Part shown: piece after piece, positions 55,176-63,611 of the stretch
Layout of the letters: every line of letters begins with the position of its first letter
Position numbering within the stretch: position 1 is the stretch's first letter
Assembly (NCBI RefSeq): GCF_001442805.1
Contig: NZ_CP011131.1
Coordinates: 558,001 to 622,000, forward strand
Source: Lysobacter gummosus
GTDB lineage: Bacteria; Pseudomonadota; Gammaproteobacteria; Xanthomonadales; Xanthomonadaceae
Direction: 5' to 3'
DNA length: 64,000 nt
The notes under the pieces: model-generated
Seen by the model: only the letters and a program-made list of their open reading frames with translations
The model's database searches: none
What the model was told of the DNA's origin: nothing
Made by a program: the position numbers and the translations under genes

Positions 55176-56006
55176 ATGGAAAAAATCGAATCCCACGCCT
55201 GCTTCGGCGGCCGTCAGCAAGTCTGGAGCCACAACGCGACCACGCTGGGCTGCACGATGCGCTTCGGCTTGTATCTGCCGCCGCAGGCCGAAAGCGCGGA
55301 CTGTCCGGTGCTGTATTGGCTCTCGGGCCTGACTTGCACCGAGCAGAACTTCATCACCAAGGCCGGCGCGCAGCAGTTCGCGGCGCAGCACGGCGTGATC
55401 CTGGTCGCAGTCGATACCAGCCCGCGCGGCAAGGGAATTCCCGATGCGGACGGGTACGACCTCGGCCAGGGCGCGGGGTTCTATCTCAACGCGACTCGGC
55501 CCAAGTGGGCGGCGAATTTCCGCATGTACGACTACGTGGTCGATGAGTTGCCGGCGCTGGTCGATGCGCATTTCCCGACCACCAGCGCGCGCGCCATCAG
55601 CGGGCACTCGATGGGCGGACACGGCGCGCTGACGATCGCGCTGAAAAATCCGGGGCGATATCGCAGCGTGTCGGCGTTTTCGCCGATCGCCGCGCCCTCG
55701 CATTCGCCGTGGGGCGAGAAAGCCTTCACCGCGTATCTGGGCGAGGATCGCGAGGCGTGGAAGGCGTGGGACGCGACGGCGCTGGTCGCCACCGCGCGCG
55801 AAAAGCTGCCGCTGTTGATCGATCAGGGCGGCGACGACGAATTCCTGGTGTCGCAGCTCAAGCCCGAGTTGCTGCGGGTGGCGTGCGAGGTGGCCGGGCA
55901 TCCGCTGGAGCTGCGGATCCGGGCGGGCTACGACCACAGCTACTACTTCATCGCCAGCTTTATCGGCGAGCACATCGCGCATCATGCGAAGGCGTTGCGT
56001 GGGTGA
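55176..56006 (+). CDS. frmB: S-formylglutathione hydrolase
   Basis: 276 residues, the normal length. It hydrolyses S-formylglutathione to formate and glutathione, completing the pathway. The serine-hydrolase motif is GHSMGGHGALTIAL, with SGLTCTEQNFITKAGAQQFA and the charge-relay residues in IDQGGDDEFLV and AGYDHSYYFIASFIGEHI. The ATG at 55176 starts MEKIESHACFGGRQQVW, typical of the family; an upstream in-frame start lies within repeat sequence. The gene is separated from frmA by 135 bases containing a hairpin that could adjust its expression. Confidence 0.96.
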   Translation: MEKIESHACFGGRQQVWSHNATTLGCTMRFGLYLPPQAESADCPVLYWLSGLTCTEQNFITKAGAQQFAAQHGVILVAVDTSPRGKGIPDADGYDLGQGAGFYLNATRPKWAANFRMYDYVVDELPALVDAHFPTTSARAISGHSMGGHGALTIALKNPGRYRSVSAFSPIAAPSHSPWGEKAFTAYLGEDREAWKAWDATALVATAREKLPLLIDQGGDDEFLVSQLKPELLRVACEVAGHPLELRIRAGYDHSYYFIASFIGEHIAHHAKALRG

Positions 56007-56038
56007 TGCCGTGCCTCCGCGAAGGTAGGGGGCCGGAC

Positions 56039-56475
56039 GAGGACACGCGGTCGAGCAAAGCGTTGCGTAATTGCTCTGCTTCTCCCGCGAGGCGGGAGAA
56101 GGTGGCCCGGAGGGCCGGATGAGGGCGCGCGAATTGCGGCAATGACGGTGTTGGCGGCAGCGCGTGCCCTCACCCCAACCCTCACCGGCCCAAACGCATA
56201 GCGTTTGGGCGTTCGCGGACGCGCGAGCCGATGGCTCGCAAGCAGCGTCCACTCACCCCGCGCCCCGAAGGAAATCACCTTGGGTGGCAAGCGGAAGAGG
56301 GGAGCACGCGGTCGAGCAAAGCGTTGCGTAATTGCTCTCCTTCTCCCGCGAGGCGGGAGAAGGTGGCCCGGAGGGCCGGATGAGGGCCCGCGAATTGCGG
56401 CTACGGCGCTATTGACGGCTGCACGTGCCCTCACCCCAGCCCTCTCCCGCAAGCGGGAGAGGGAGAGGGAGAGGG
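56039..56475. repeat. Direct repeat of ~140 bp with hairpins, 261-bp spacing
   Basis: A first copy runs from about 56044 to 56184 and a second from about 56305 to 56440. The identical core is cacgcggtcgagcaaagcgt, followed by the CTTCTCCCGC hairpin, ggtggcccggagggccggat and a cgcgaattgcgg block. Between and after them are palindromes such as ggcccaaacgcatagcgtttgggc-type and the CCCTCTCCCGC-type hairpin. The 510-base gap between frmB and the efflux operon contains no other supported feature. Confidence 0.85.
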
Positions 56476-56518
56476 AAGCGGTGACTCATGCTCGCGGTTG
56501 CAAGCGTGTGTAACCGCC

Positions 56519-57661
56519 TTACGACTTCTTCGGCGGCGGCAATGCCTTCGCATTGACCTTGTTGCCGTCGGCCAGCATCGCATTGGGCGCGAGCACCACG
56601 GTGTCGCCCGGGTTGACGCCGCTGAGCACTTCGACCTCGTTGCCCAGGTTGCGGCCCAGGGTGACGTCGCGATAGGCCAGGGTCGAATCGTTCTTCAACG
56701 TCACCACCTGGGTTCCGCTGCCGCGCTGGATCACCGTGGACACCGGCAGCACCACCGCCGGCGCCGCACGCGGCAGGTGCAGACGCGCGGTGCCGACCAT
56801 GCCGGCGGGAATGCGGCTGTCGGGGTTGGGCAGGCGCAGCTCCGTGCGCATCACGCCGGCGTCGCGCGAGAGGTTGCGCGCGCTGCGCGCGACCTGGGCC
56901 TTGAAGCTCTGCCCCGGCAGTTCCGGGAAACTGACTTCCGCTTCCAGGCCGTTCTCGATCTGCATCGACACGTTCTGCGGCACGTCCACCACCACTCGCA
57001 ACGGATCGAGCACCGCCACCTCGAACATCGGCACGGTCGAGGACGCCGAATCGCCGACCACGCGATCGCCGCGTTCGACGTTGCGCGCCACCACCACGCC
57101 CGCGAACGGCGCGCGCACCGACTGGAACGCCTGCCGTTCCAGCGCCGAGGTCAGCCGCGCCTGCGCGGCGTTGCGCGCGGCGACGGCGACGTCGTAGTTG
57201 CCCTTGCGATCGCTGAAGTACTCCTTCGACACCGCGCCCGAGCCGATCAGCGACTGCGCGCGGTCGTAGTTGACCTTGGCCAGTTCCTGGTCGGCGCTGG
57301 TCTGCGCCAGCACCGCGCGCGCTTCGCGCACCGACTGATCGATTTCCGGCGCCGAGATCGTCGCCAGGACTTGCCCGGCGGCGACCTTGTCGCCGAGTTC
57401 GACCTTGCGCTCGCTGACGAAACCGGTGGCGCGCGCGTACAGCTGCGCCGACTCGCCGGCCTGCGCGCGCGCGGGCAGCGACAGGTCGTAGGCCGCGTCG
57501 GCGGCCTTGGCCTGCACGGTCAGGACATCGGGCACGGCGCTGGCCGGGGCCGACTCGGCCGAGCTGCGGCCGCAGCCGGACAGCACGGCGAGCAGCGCGG
57601 TGGAAACGGCCAGGGCCAGGGCGATGCGGATCAGCTTGGCTTGAGGCTTAGAGCGATTCAT
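56519..57661 (-). CDS. RND efflux periplasmic adaptor, lipoprotein
   Basis: 380 residues from the ATG at 57661. A lipobox (LLAVLSGC) shows membrane anchoring. The adaptor architecture is visible: a lipoyl-type segment (GYSAQ-like ARATGFVSERKVELGDKVAA), helical hairpin (DQSVREARAVLAQTSADQEL, KVNYDRAQSLIGSGAVSKEY), the return lipoyl motif SVRAPFAGVVVARNVERGD and the beta-barrel part ending LPPPKKS. It bridges the inner-membrane pump and an outer-membrane channel. Its start overlaps the permease stop by four bases on the same strand. No outer-membrane factor gene is next to it. Confidence 0.93.
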   Translation of the reverse strand: MNRSKPQAKLIRIALALAVSTALLAVLSGCGRSSAESAPASAVPDVLTVQAKAADAAYDLSLPARAQAGESAQLYARATGFVSERKVELGDKVAAGQVLATISAPEIDQSVREARAVLAQTSADQELAKVNYDRAQSLIGSGAVSKEYFSDRKGNYDVAVAARNAAQARLTSALERQAFQSVRAPFAGVVVARNVERGDRVVGDSASSTVPMFEVAVLDPLRVVVDVPQNVSMQIENGLEAEVSFPELPGQSFKAQVARSARNLSRDAGVMRTELRLPNPDSRIPAGMVGTARLHLPRAAPAVVLPVSTVIQRGSGTQVVTLKNDSTLAYRDVTLGRNLGNEVEVLSGVNPGDTVVLAPNAMLADGNKVNAKALPPPKKS

Positions 57662-60600
57662 GGAGCGACTCCTGCGGGGGTGCCGTTCGGTTCGGTCGCG
57701 CCGTCGGCGTCGACGTCTGCGACAGGTTTGCGACGGCGGCCGACGACGGCCAGGATGGAAGGAACGAGGATCAAGGTAGCCGGCGTGCCGAACAGCAGGC
57801 CGCCGATCACCGCGCGGCCCAGCGGCGCGTTCTGTTCGCCGCCGTCGCCCAGGCCGATGGCCATCGGGATGATGCCCAGGACCATCGCGCTGGCGGTCAT
57901 CAGCACCGGGCGCAGGCGCACCGCGGCCGATTCGTACGCGGCCAGTTCCGGGTCGTGGCCGTCGGCGATCAGGCCGCGCGCGAAGCTGGTCACCAAGACC
58001 GAGTTCGCGGTCGACACGCCGATCACCATCATCACGCCCATCAGCGCGGGCACGCTGAGCGGCGTGCCGGTCACCCACAGGCCGACCGCGGCGCCGGCGA
58101 TGGCGATCGGCAAGCCCGACATCGCCACAGCCGGTTGAATCCACGACTGGAAGTTCACCACCAGCACCAGGAACACCAGGATCGCCGACATCACCAGGCC
58201 CGCGGCGAGTTCGCCGTAAGCGCTCTGCATCTCGCCGGCCTGGCCGACGATCTCGATGCGGTTGCCGGGCTTGAGCTTGGCGTTGAGCTCGGCGGTGATC
58301 TTCGACAATTGGTCGTAGACCGAACCCAGATCCGTGCCTTCCACGTTGGCGATCACGCTGATGGTCGGCGCCAGCGTGGTGCGGGCGATGCTGGCCGGCA
58401 CGTTGCGCGGCGTCACGGTGGCGATATTGCGCAGCAGCACCGCCTCGCCGTTGGCGCCGATGCGCAGCGGCGAGTTCATCAGCTGATCGATGTTCTGCAT
58501 GTTGTTGAGCGGCGCCTGCACCTGCACGGTGTAGGCGATGGCGTTGACGGTGTCGGTCCAGTACACCGGCGACACCGTGCCGGCCGAACCGAGCACCGCC
58601 AGCACCGCGCGCGCGGCCTGCTGCGCGTCCAGGCCGAGCTGGGCGGCGCGGGTGCGGTCGATCTTGACCTGATACTCGGGCAGGTCCAGCACCTGCCGCA
58701 GCGAGATATCTACCGCGCCGGGCACCTGGTGCAGGCGGCTTTCGATCTCGCGCGCCAGCGCCATGTTGCCGGGCACGTCGCGGCCGATCAGGCGCACTTC
58801 GAACGCGGCCGCGGCCGAACCGGCCAGGGTGCGGCTGGTCGCGTCCGGCGGGCGCTCGAACAGCTTCACCTCGGGGAAGCGCTCAGCGATGCGCTTGCGG
58901 ATCTTGACCAGGTAGTCGTGGCTGTTGGCGTGCGGCGAGCGCAGCTGCAGCATGATTTCGGCTTCGAAGGAACCCACCACCGTGCTGTCCACCAGCGACA
59001 GATTGATCGCGTCGGGCACGCCGATCTGTTCGTAGACGGTCTGCAGTTCCTGCGGCGGGATGATGCTGCGGATCTCGCGCTGGATCTGGCTGAGCTTGGC
59101 CGCGGTTTCCTCCAGGCGCGTTCCGGTCGGCAGGCGCACCTGCAGGCGCAACTGGCCGGCATCGACCTGCGGGAAGTATTCGCGGCCCAGCGAGGCGGCG
59201 GCGAGCGCGCCCACGCCGAACACCAGCAGCGCGACGATGGTCAGCACCGCGCCGTGATGGCCCAGCTTGACCAGCAGCGCGTGGTGCTTGTCGCGCAGCG
59301 AGTCCAGCGCGTGCTCGACCTTGTGGTTGATCTTCAGCAGCAGCTTTTCCGGCGCCCAGCGCGGATTGGCGCGGCTTTGGATGTCGGCCGGCAGCAGCAG
59401 GTAGCACAGCACCGGGATCAGCGTGCGCGAAAGCAGGAACGAGGCCAGCATGGCGAAGATCACCGCCAGCGCCAGCGGGGTGAACACCCACGCCGACAGG
59501 CCGGTCATCAACAGGATCGGCGTCAGCACGATGCAGATCGAAATGGTCGAGACCATTTCCGGGAACACCACTTCCTTCGCGCTGTCCAGGATCGCGGTGC
59601 GCACGTCCTTGCCCAGGGCGATGTTGCGGTTGGTGTTCTCCACGTCCACCACCGCGTTATCGACCAGGATGCCGATCGCCAGCGCCAGGCCGCCCAGGGT
59701 CATGACGTTGAAGGTGTAGCCCAGCAGATGCAGCATCGCGACCGAGGCCAGCAGCGCCAGCGGAATCGCCGACAGCACGATCATGCTCGAACGCCACGAG
59801 CCGATGAACACCAGCACCACCAGCGCCACCAGCAGGCCGACCAGCACCGCTTCGTGCTCGATCGAACCGATGGCGTTATCGACGAACACCGACTGGTCGA
59901 AGATCGCGTGGATGCGCGTGCCCGGCGGCGCCGAGGCCTCGATCTCGGGCAGGCGCTCGCGCACCGCGCGCACGATCTCGACCGCGGACGCGCCGCCGAG
60001 CTTGATCAGCGCCACCGACACCGCGCTGGAACCGTCCATGCGCGCCACGTTGGTCTGCAGCGCGCCGCCGTCGCGCACCGAGGCGACATCGCGCACGTAC
60101 AGTACCGTGCCGCCGCGCTGGGCGACCGGGATGTCGAGGAACTCGGCCGCGCTCGCCGGGCTGGTGTCGATGGAGATCTGCATCTCGCGCCCGCCTTCGC
60201 GGATCGAACCCGACGGCAGGGTCGGGCTGCCGCGTTCGAGCGCGCTGGTGACGTCGGCCGGGGTCAGGCCGTAGGTCTGCAGCTTGGACGGGTCCAGATC
60301 GACCATGATCTGCCGCGGCGCGCCGCCGTAGGGCAGGGTCATGCGGATGCCGGGAATGGTCTGGATCTGCGAGCGCAGTTGCAGGCGCGCGTAGTCGTAC
60401 AGCTGCGCCTCGGTCAGCGAATCCGACGACAGCACCAGTTGCAGCACCGGCGTGCTCGACACGTTGTTGCGCACCACCAGCGGCGGCGAGGTACCCGGCG
60501 GCATGCGCCGCAGGATCGTCTGCGAGACCGCGGTGATCTGCACCAGCGCGCGGTCCAGGCTGACCGTGGGCTGGAAGTCGATGCGCACGATGCTGGCGCC

Positions 60601-60861
60601 GTTGAGCGTTTCCGAGCGCACCTCTTTCAGGTCATCGACCGTGTTGAGGATCGCCGCCTCGGAGAACGAGGTCATCTTCGCCGCGACGTCGGCCGCCGGC
60701 AGGCCGCTGTAGGTCCACACCAGGTTGATCGACGGAATCCCGACTTCGGGCAGGATGTCGGTGGGCATCTTGCGCGCCGACAGCACGCCGAACAGCAGGA
60801 TCAGGATCGCCAGGACGCCGATGGTGTAACGGCGGCTCAGCGCGTATTGAACAATCCACAT
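57658..60861 (-). CDS. RND family efflux transporter, inner-membrane pump
   Basis: 1067 residues from MWIVQYALSRRYTIGVLAIL. RND features are the duplicated 12-helix layout with two large periplasmic loops. LGGLALAIGILVDNAVVDVE contains the GxxxDN-type segment in TM4 and MVMMVIGVSTANSVLVTSFA-like sequence the matching TM10 region. VFPEMVSTISICIVLTPILL and FFP-like motifs are also present. The family HAE1/CusA-like drug or metal pumps export substrate by proton antiport. It lacks the acidic and Met residues that mark copper/silver pumps as far as I can see, so a drug or lipid substrate is more likely. An upstream longer frame was rejected. It is divergent from the AraC gene. Confidence 0.93.
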   Translation of the reverse strand: MWIVQYALSRRYTIGVLAILILLFGVLSARKMPTDILPEVGIPSINLVWTYSGLPAADVAAKMTSFSEAAILNTVDDLKEVRSETLNGASIVRIDFQPTVSLDRALVQITAVSQTILRRMPPGTSPPLVVRNNVSSTPVLQLVLSSDSLTEAQLYDYARLQLRSQIQTIPGIRMTLPYGGAPRQIMVDLDPSKLQTYGLTPADVTSALERGSPTLPSGSIREGGREMQISIDTSPASAAEFLDIPVAQRGGTVLYVRDVASVRDGGALQTNVARMDGSSAVSVALIKLGGASAVEIVRAVRERLPEIEASAPPGTRIHAIFDQSVFVDNAIGSIEHEAVLVGLLVALVVLVFIGSWRSSMIVLSAIPLALLASVAMLHLLGYTFNVMTLGGLALAIGILVDNAVVDVENTNRNIALGKDVRTAILDSAKEVVFPEMVSTISICIVLTPILLMTGLSAWVFTPLALAVIFAMLASFLLSRTLIPVLCYLLLPADIQSRANPRWAPEKLLLKINHKVEHALDSLRDKHHALLVKLGHHGAVLTIVALLVFGVGALAAASLGREYFPQVDAGQLRLQVRLPTGTRLEETAAKLSQIQREIRSIIPPQELQTVYEQIGVPDAINLSLVDSTVVGSFEAEIMLQLRSPHANSHDYLVKIRKRIAERFPEVKLFERPPDATSRTLAGSAAAAFEVRLIGRDVPGNMALAREIESRLHQVPGAVDISLRQVLDLPEYQVKIDRTRAAQLGLDAQQAARAVLAVLGSAGTVSPVYWTDTVNAIAYTVQVQAPLNNMQNIDQLMNSPLRIGANGEAVLLRNIATVTPRNVPASIARTTLAPTISVIANVEGTDLGSVYDQLSKITAELNAKLKPGNRIEIVGQAGEMQSAYGELAAGLVMSAILVFLVLVVNFQSWIQPAVAMSGLPIAIAGAAVGLWVTGTPLSVPALMGVMMVIGVSTANSVLVTSFARGLIADGHDPELAAYESAAVRLRPVLMTASAMVLGIIPMAIGLGDGGEQNAPLGRAVIGGLLFGTPATLILVPSILAVVGRRRKPVADVDADGATEPNGTPAGVAP

Positions 60862-61440
60862 CGTGAGAGGGTTCCGACGGCTGGATGAGTGGTGCGAAGT
60901 GTCCGCGCGGAAGGTCCGGGTTGCAGCCGTACCGCGTGGAAAGGTTCGTATGCGTGCCGCAACGCTGCGGGCGCCTGAATGCATGGCCGTGCGGCCAGAA
61001 CAGGCACTTTAGGCGGCGCGGACAAACGCGGCGCTGTCGCTTGGCTGACAAAATCGTCAGTCGCGAGCGCAAGCGCTCGAATGCATCGGCCTGGGGAGGG
61101 CGATCGTTCCCCGCTGGGTTTGGGCCTCGCTGGGTGACAGGGCGGCGGCGCTCGCTGCGCCTGCCCGTCCGGACCGCTCCGGGGCCGGCGCGCCGACCGC
61201 GGCCGCCGGCGGCCGCGCGGGGCGGGACGTCGGGGCCGGGTCGCCGCCCATCGGCCCGGCCTCCGTTACCAAGGAGTGACGGGTCGCTGGGGGAGTGCGA
61301 TTAAAGTAGTCCCTGAACCGCCGTCGCGTTAGTACATTACTGTCGCATCATTGCCTATTTCTGCAATTCAGCCGAAGTGGCACAGTCTCAGGCCAGATTC
61401 ATACCGATAATCCCAGCAACCCGACTCCCCCCGGGAAGCC
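60862..61440. other. 579-base divergent intergenic region
   Basis: Between the RND pump operon (minus) and the AraC-type gene (plus). It has very high GC content in the middle (61130-61260), including a ggccgccggcggcc palindrome, and is AT-richer just before the AraC start (61300-61400). I could not recognise a gene, a clear -35/-10 pair or a regulator site, although operators for the AraC-type protein are expected here. Confidence 0.5.
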
Positions 61441-62397
61441 ATGAACGCCAATACTTCTGCTGAATCGATCGCGCACCGAGGCAGTTGCGCCGCGCAGGCC
61501 GAACTGGTCGATCGGATTGCCCGATTAACCGACGGCGGCGGCGACGGTGTCCACAGCACCGTCGTGCGGCCGCTGCACCTGATCCGCATGAGCGGCCCGA
61601 CCGAGTGCTCGCCCTCGGTCTACGAGCCGCGTCTGTGCGTGGTCGCGCAAGGGCGCAAGGTCGTGACCCTGTCCGACCGCACCTATCACTACGATCCGCT
61701 CAACTATCTGGTGGTGTCGGTGACCTTGCCGATGATCGGACAGATCGTCGAAGCCACGCCGGACAAACCGTATCTGTGCCTGCGCATCGACATCGATCCG
61801 GCCGAGATCGCGCGATTGATCGTCGACGCCGGCCAACCGCTGGCCAGCGATACCGGCCGCGAAAGCAACGGCGTCGACCTGGGCCTGTATGCGGCCAAGG
61901 TCAACAAGACACTGATGGACGCGGTGCTGCGGCTGATGCGATTGCTCGACACGCCGCAAGACCTGCCGGTGCTGGCGCCGATGGCGCTGCGCGAGATTTT
62001 CTATCGCGTGCTGATGGGCGACCTGGGCCATCGCCTGCGCGCGCTGGCGGTCACCGACAGCCGCTCCAGCCGCGTCGCCAAGGCGGTCGCAGTGCTGCGC
62101 CAGCGCTATCTGCAGCCGCTGTGCATCGAAGACCTGGCCGACGAAGTGCACATGAGCACCTCCTCGCTGCACCACCAGTTCAAGGCGGTGACGACGATGT
62201 CGCCGCTGCAGTTCCAGAAGCACCTGCGCCTGCACGAAGCGCGCCGGCTGATGATGGTCGGCGGCATCGAAGCCGTCGCCGCGGCCCATCGCGTGGGCTA
62301 CGAAAGCCCGTCGCAGTTCTCGCGCGAGTACAAGCGCCTGTTCGGCGCGCCGCCGCGGTCGGAAGTGGTGTTGGCTCGGGGTGCGCCGCAGGGGTGA
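61441..62397 (+). CDS. AraC family transcriptional regulator
   Basis: 318 residues. The N-terminal AraC_N-type domain contains YEPRLCVVAQGRKVVTLSDR and YHYDPLNYLVVSVTLPMIGQ. The C-terminal double HTH is LCIEDLADEVHMSTSSLHHQ and GGIEAVAAAHRVGYESPSQF followed by SREYKRLFGAPPRSEV. This subfamily is usually found next to oxidoreductase or efflux genes. It is divergent from the RND pair and probably controls it. The last 52 bases of the gene are duplicated about 1.2 kb downstream. Confidence 0.93.
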   Translation: MNANTSAESIAHRGSCAAQAELVDRIARLTDGGGDGVHSTVVRPLHLIRMSGPTECSPSVYEPRLCVVAQGRKVVTLSDRTYHYDPLNYLVVSVTLPMIGQIVEATPDKPYLCLRIDIDPAEIARLIVDAGQPLASDTGRESNGVDLGLYAAKVNKTLMDAVLRLMRLLDTPQDLPVLAPMALREIFYRVLMGDLGHRLRALAVTDSRSSRVAKAVAVLRQRYLQPLCIEDLADEVHMSTSSLHHQFKAVTTMSPLQFQKHLRLHEARRLMMVGGIEAVAAAHRVGYESPSQFSREYKRLFGAPPRSEVVLARGAPQG

Positions 62398-62398
62398 G
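62347..62398 (+). repeat. Direct repeat, left copy (end of AraC gene)
   Basis: 52 bases encoding PPRSEVVLARGAPQG-stop, identical at 48 of 52 positions to 63560-63611. The copies bracket the low-GC insert with the broken YrhB gene. Confidence 0.9.
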
Positions 62399-62524
62399 GT
62401 GGGGCGGGCTGCCGGGCTTCGGCGCTGGAGCCCTCGGTTTCGAAATGCCTGCCGGCGATGGTCAGACTGGAAAATCTGCAGTCATGGAAGGGGATGCCTA
62501 TTTCAGGCTTTTGAGGATCAACTG

Positions 62525-62799
62525 ATGCCTGTTGTCGACATTGAAGACGCAACGACCTTGGCCAAAGAGCATGTTGAAGTTTTATCGCGAAGGGCCGGGG
62601 CGAATTTTGTGCTCTTAGAGGACGAGGTGGAGGACGTGGATCAGGGCTGAGTCTTCTACTACAACTCGGAAGAGTTTGTCAGGACCAGAGAGGACATGGC
62701 ATCCCTGGTCGGAAATGGTCCTATTTTGGTAACACGAGAAGGGGCGTGGTGGAGTTGTCGAGTGCCTATCCGCTGGATCAGGCCTTGCGTCTTATCTGA
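62525..62799 (+). pseudogene. YrhB-domain protein, broken (stop codon and frameshift)
   Basis: The frame starts MPVVDIEDATTLAKEHVEVL and runs to LEDEVEDVDQG, where TGA (62648-62650) replaces a codon that in YrhB homologues is usually Trp (G-W-V-F-F-Y-N-S type). Reading through gives VFYYNSEEFVRTREDMASLV, GNGPILVTRE, clearly of the YrhB family. A one-base frame change near 62742 then gives GVVELSSAYPLDQALRLI and a stop at 62799. The family includes small acidic proteins found in immunity-like clusters of polymorphic toxin systems, but no function is certain. Two separate lesions mean it cannot make a full product. Confidence 0.8.
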
Positions 62800-62820
62800 T
62801 TCGGGAGTTCGCGTAGTGCC

Positions 62821-63030
62821 TATCAGGTTGCGCTCTTTACCAGTGCCGCGCGCCGCAGCGTGAGGCGGCTTGCGTTGCTTCGTCGCGATCTGCCGTGGCT
62901 GACGGCGAGCTTGTGCGATGCAATGACATTGATGGAAGGGAAATCCCGATCACTCGATCCTGAGTGGCCCGTTCTTGCGGCGCTCGGGCAACTCGGTGGT
63001 GGTGCCGCCACGGCGGCGTCCGGAGAGTGA
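62821..63030 (+). pseudogene. Remnant reading frame, start partly duplicated from the next gene
   Basis: A frame with no ATG until 62922 (MTLMEGKSRSLDPEWPVLAA). Upstream it reads YQVALFTSAARRSVRRLALL, and 62826-62846 matches 63099-63119 in the following gene (20 of 21 bases), where the product is RVALFTSAG. The part after that looks helical and has no family I recognise. It ends at TGA 63028-63030, four bases before the next start. It is probably a fused fragment of old genes; it could also be a short real gene beginning at 62922. Confidence 0.45.
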
Positions 63031-63033
63031 TAA

Positions 63034-63504
63034 ATGACGGAACTGATTTATCCGGAAGGACTCGACAGCATGTGGCTCGCATCGGACCAAGACGGCCGGG
63101 TTGCGCTTTTTACCAGTGCTGGATGCGGGCCGATTCCCATGTCGTTCCTGGCCGCTCTCAAAAAGAAGAGCGTCGTCGATATCGAGCCCTTGATCTGGGC
63201 CATGCCGGTCGTTTCCCGCGTTGACAGCCTTGAGCCCGCTTACTCTCAGCTTGATTCCGTATCGCTGGGCGAGAGGGGGTTCTTCGTATACGACTGGATC
63301 GATTTCTCCAATGCAGCCTCGTTCGAGGATGTGGGATATCAGCTTGTCGTAGTGCCGGATCCGCCTTTGGACATCGAGTCTCTCGCAGATCCGCTATTTG
63401 CCATCGCGCATGCGACGAGTGCTGGTCGCAGCTTCGAGTCGTTGTCTCGTTGGGATTTCAGAGAGAGCGTCGAGTGTCTTTCTGGCGAGGGTTTCCGAGC
63501 GTAA
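63034..63504 (+). CDS. Hypothetical protein, intact, in the low-GC insert
   Basis: 156 residues, starting MTELIYPEGLDSMWLASDQD. No signal peptide or membrane helix is seen; it is acidic, with a mixed alpha/beta pattern (GRVALFTSAGCGPIPMSFLA, FFVYDWIDFSNAASFEDV, YQLVVVPDPPLDIESLADPL, FDFRE-like WDFRESVECLSGEGF at the end). I do not recognise a family. Its neighbourhood with a YrhB remnant and its size resemble immunity-like proteins of polymorphic toxin clusters, but no toxin is present in the window. Codon use and GC are lower than in the flanking genes. Confidence 0.7.
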   Translation: MTELIYPEGLDSMWLASDQDGRVALFTSAGCGPIPMSFLAALKKKSVVDIEPLIWAMPVVSRVDSLEPAYSQLDSVSLGERGFFVYDWIDFSNAASFEDVGYQLVVVPDPPLDIESLADPLFAIAHATSAGRSFESLSRWDFRESVECLSGEGFRA

Positions 63505-63559
63505 GGGGCGGAAGTCGATGTCTTGTTGAGCGAGAAGGAATCCAGCAGACGCAAGCGAT

Positions 63560-63611
63560 GCGCCGCCGCGGTCGGAAGTGGTGTCGGCTCTGGGGGCGCC
63601 ACAGGGGTGAG
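63560..63611 (+). repeat. Direct repeat, right copy (end of AraC gene)
   Basis: 48 of 52 bases match 62347-62398. In the corresponding frame it encodes PPRSEVVSALGAPQG and a stop, but no open frame precedes it, so it is a gene fragment. Confidence 0.9.

Noticed and set aside
62525..63504. Polymorphic toxin system
   Set aside because: Only immunity-like small proteins are present; no toxin, secretion signal or effector gene was seen in the window.
62347..63611. Phage or integrative element attachment sites
   Set aside because: The direct repeats look like an att pair, but there is no integrase or phage gene between or beside them and the target is not a tRNA gene. Kept as a finding on gene-end duplication only.
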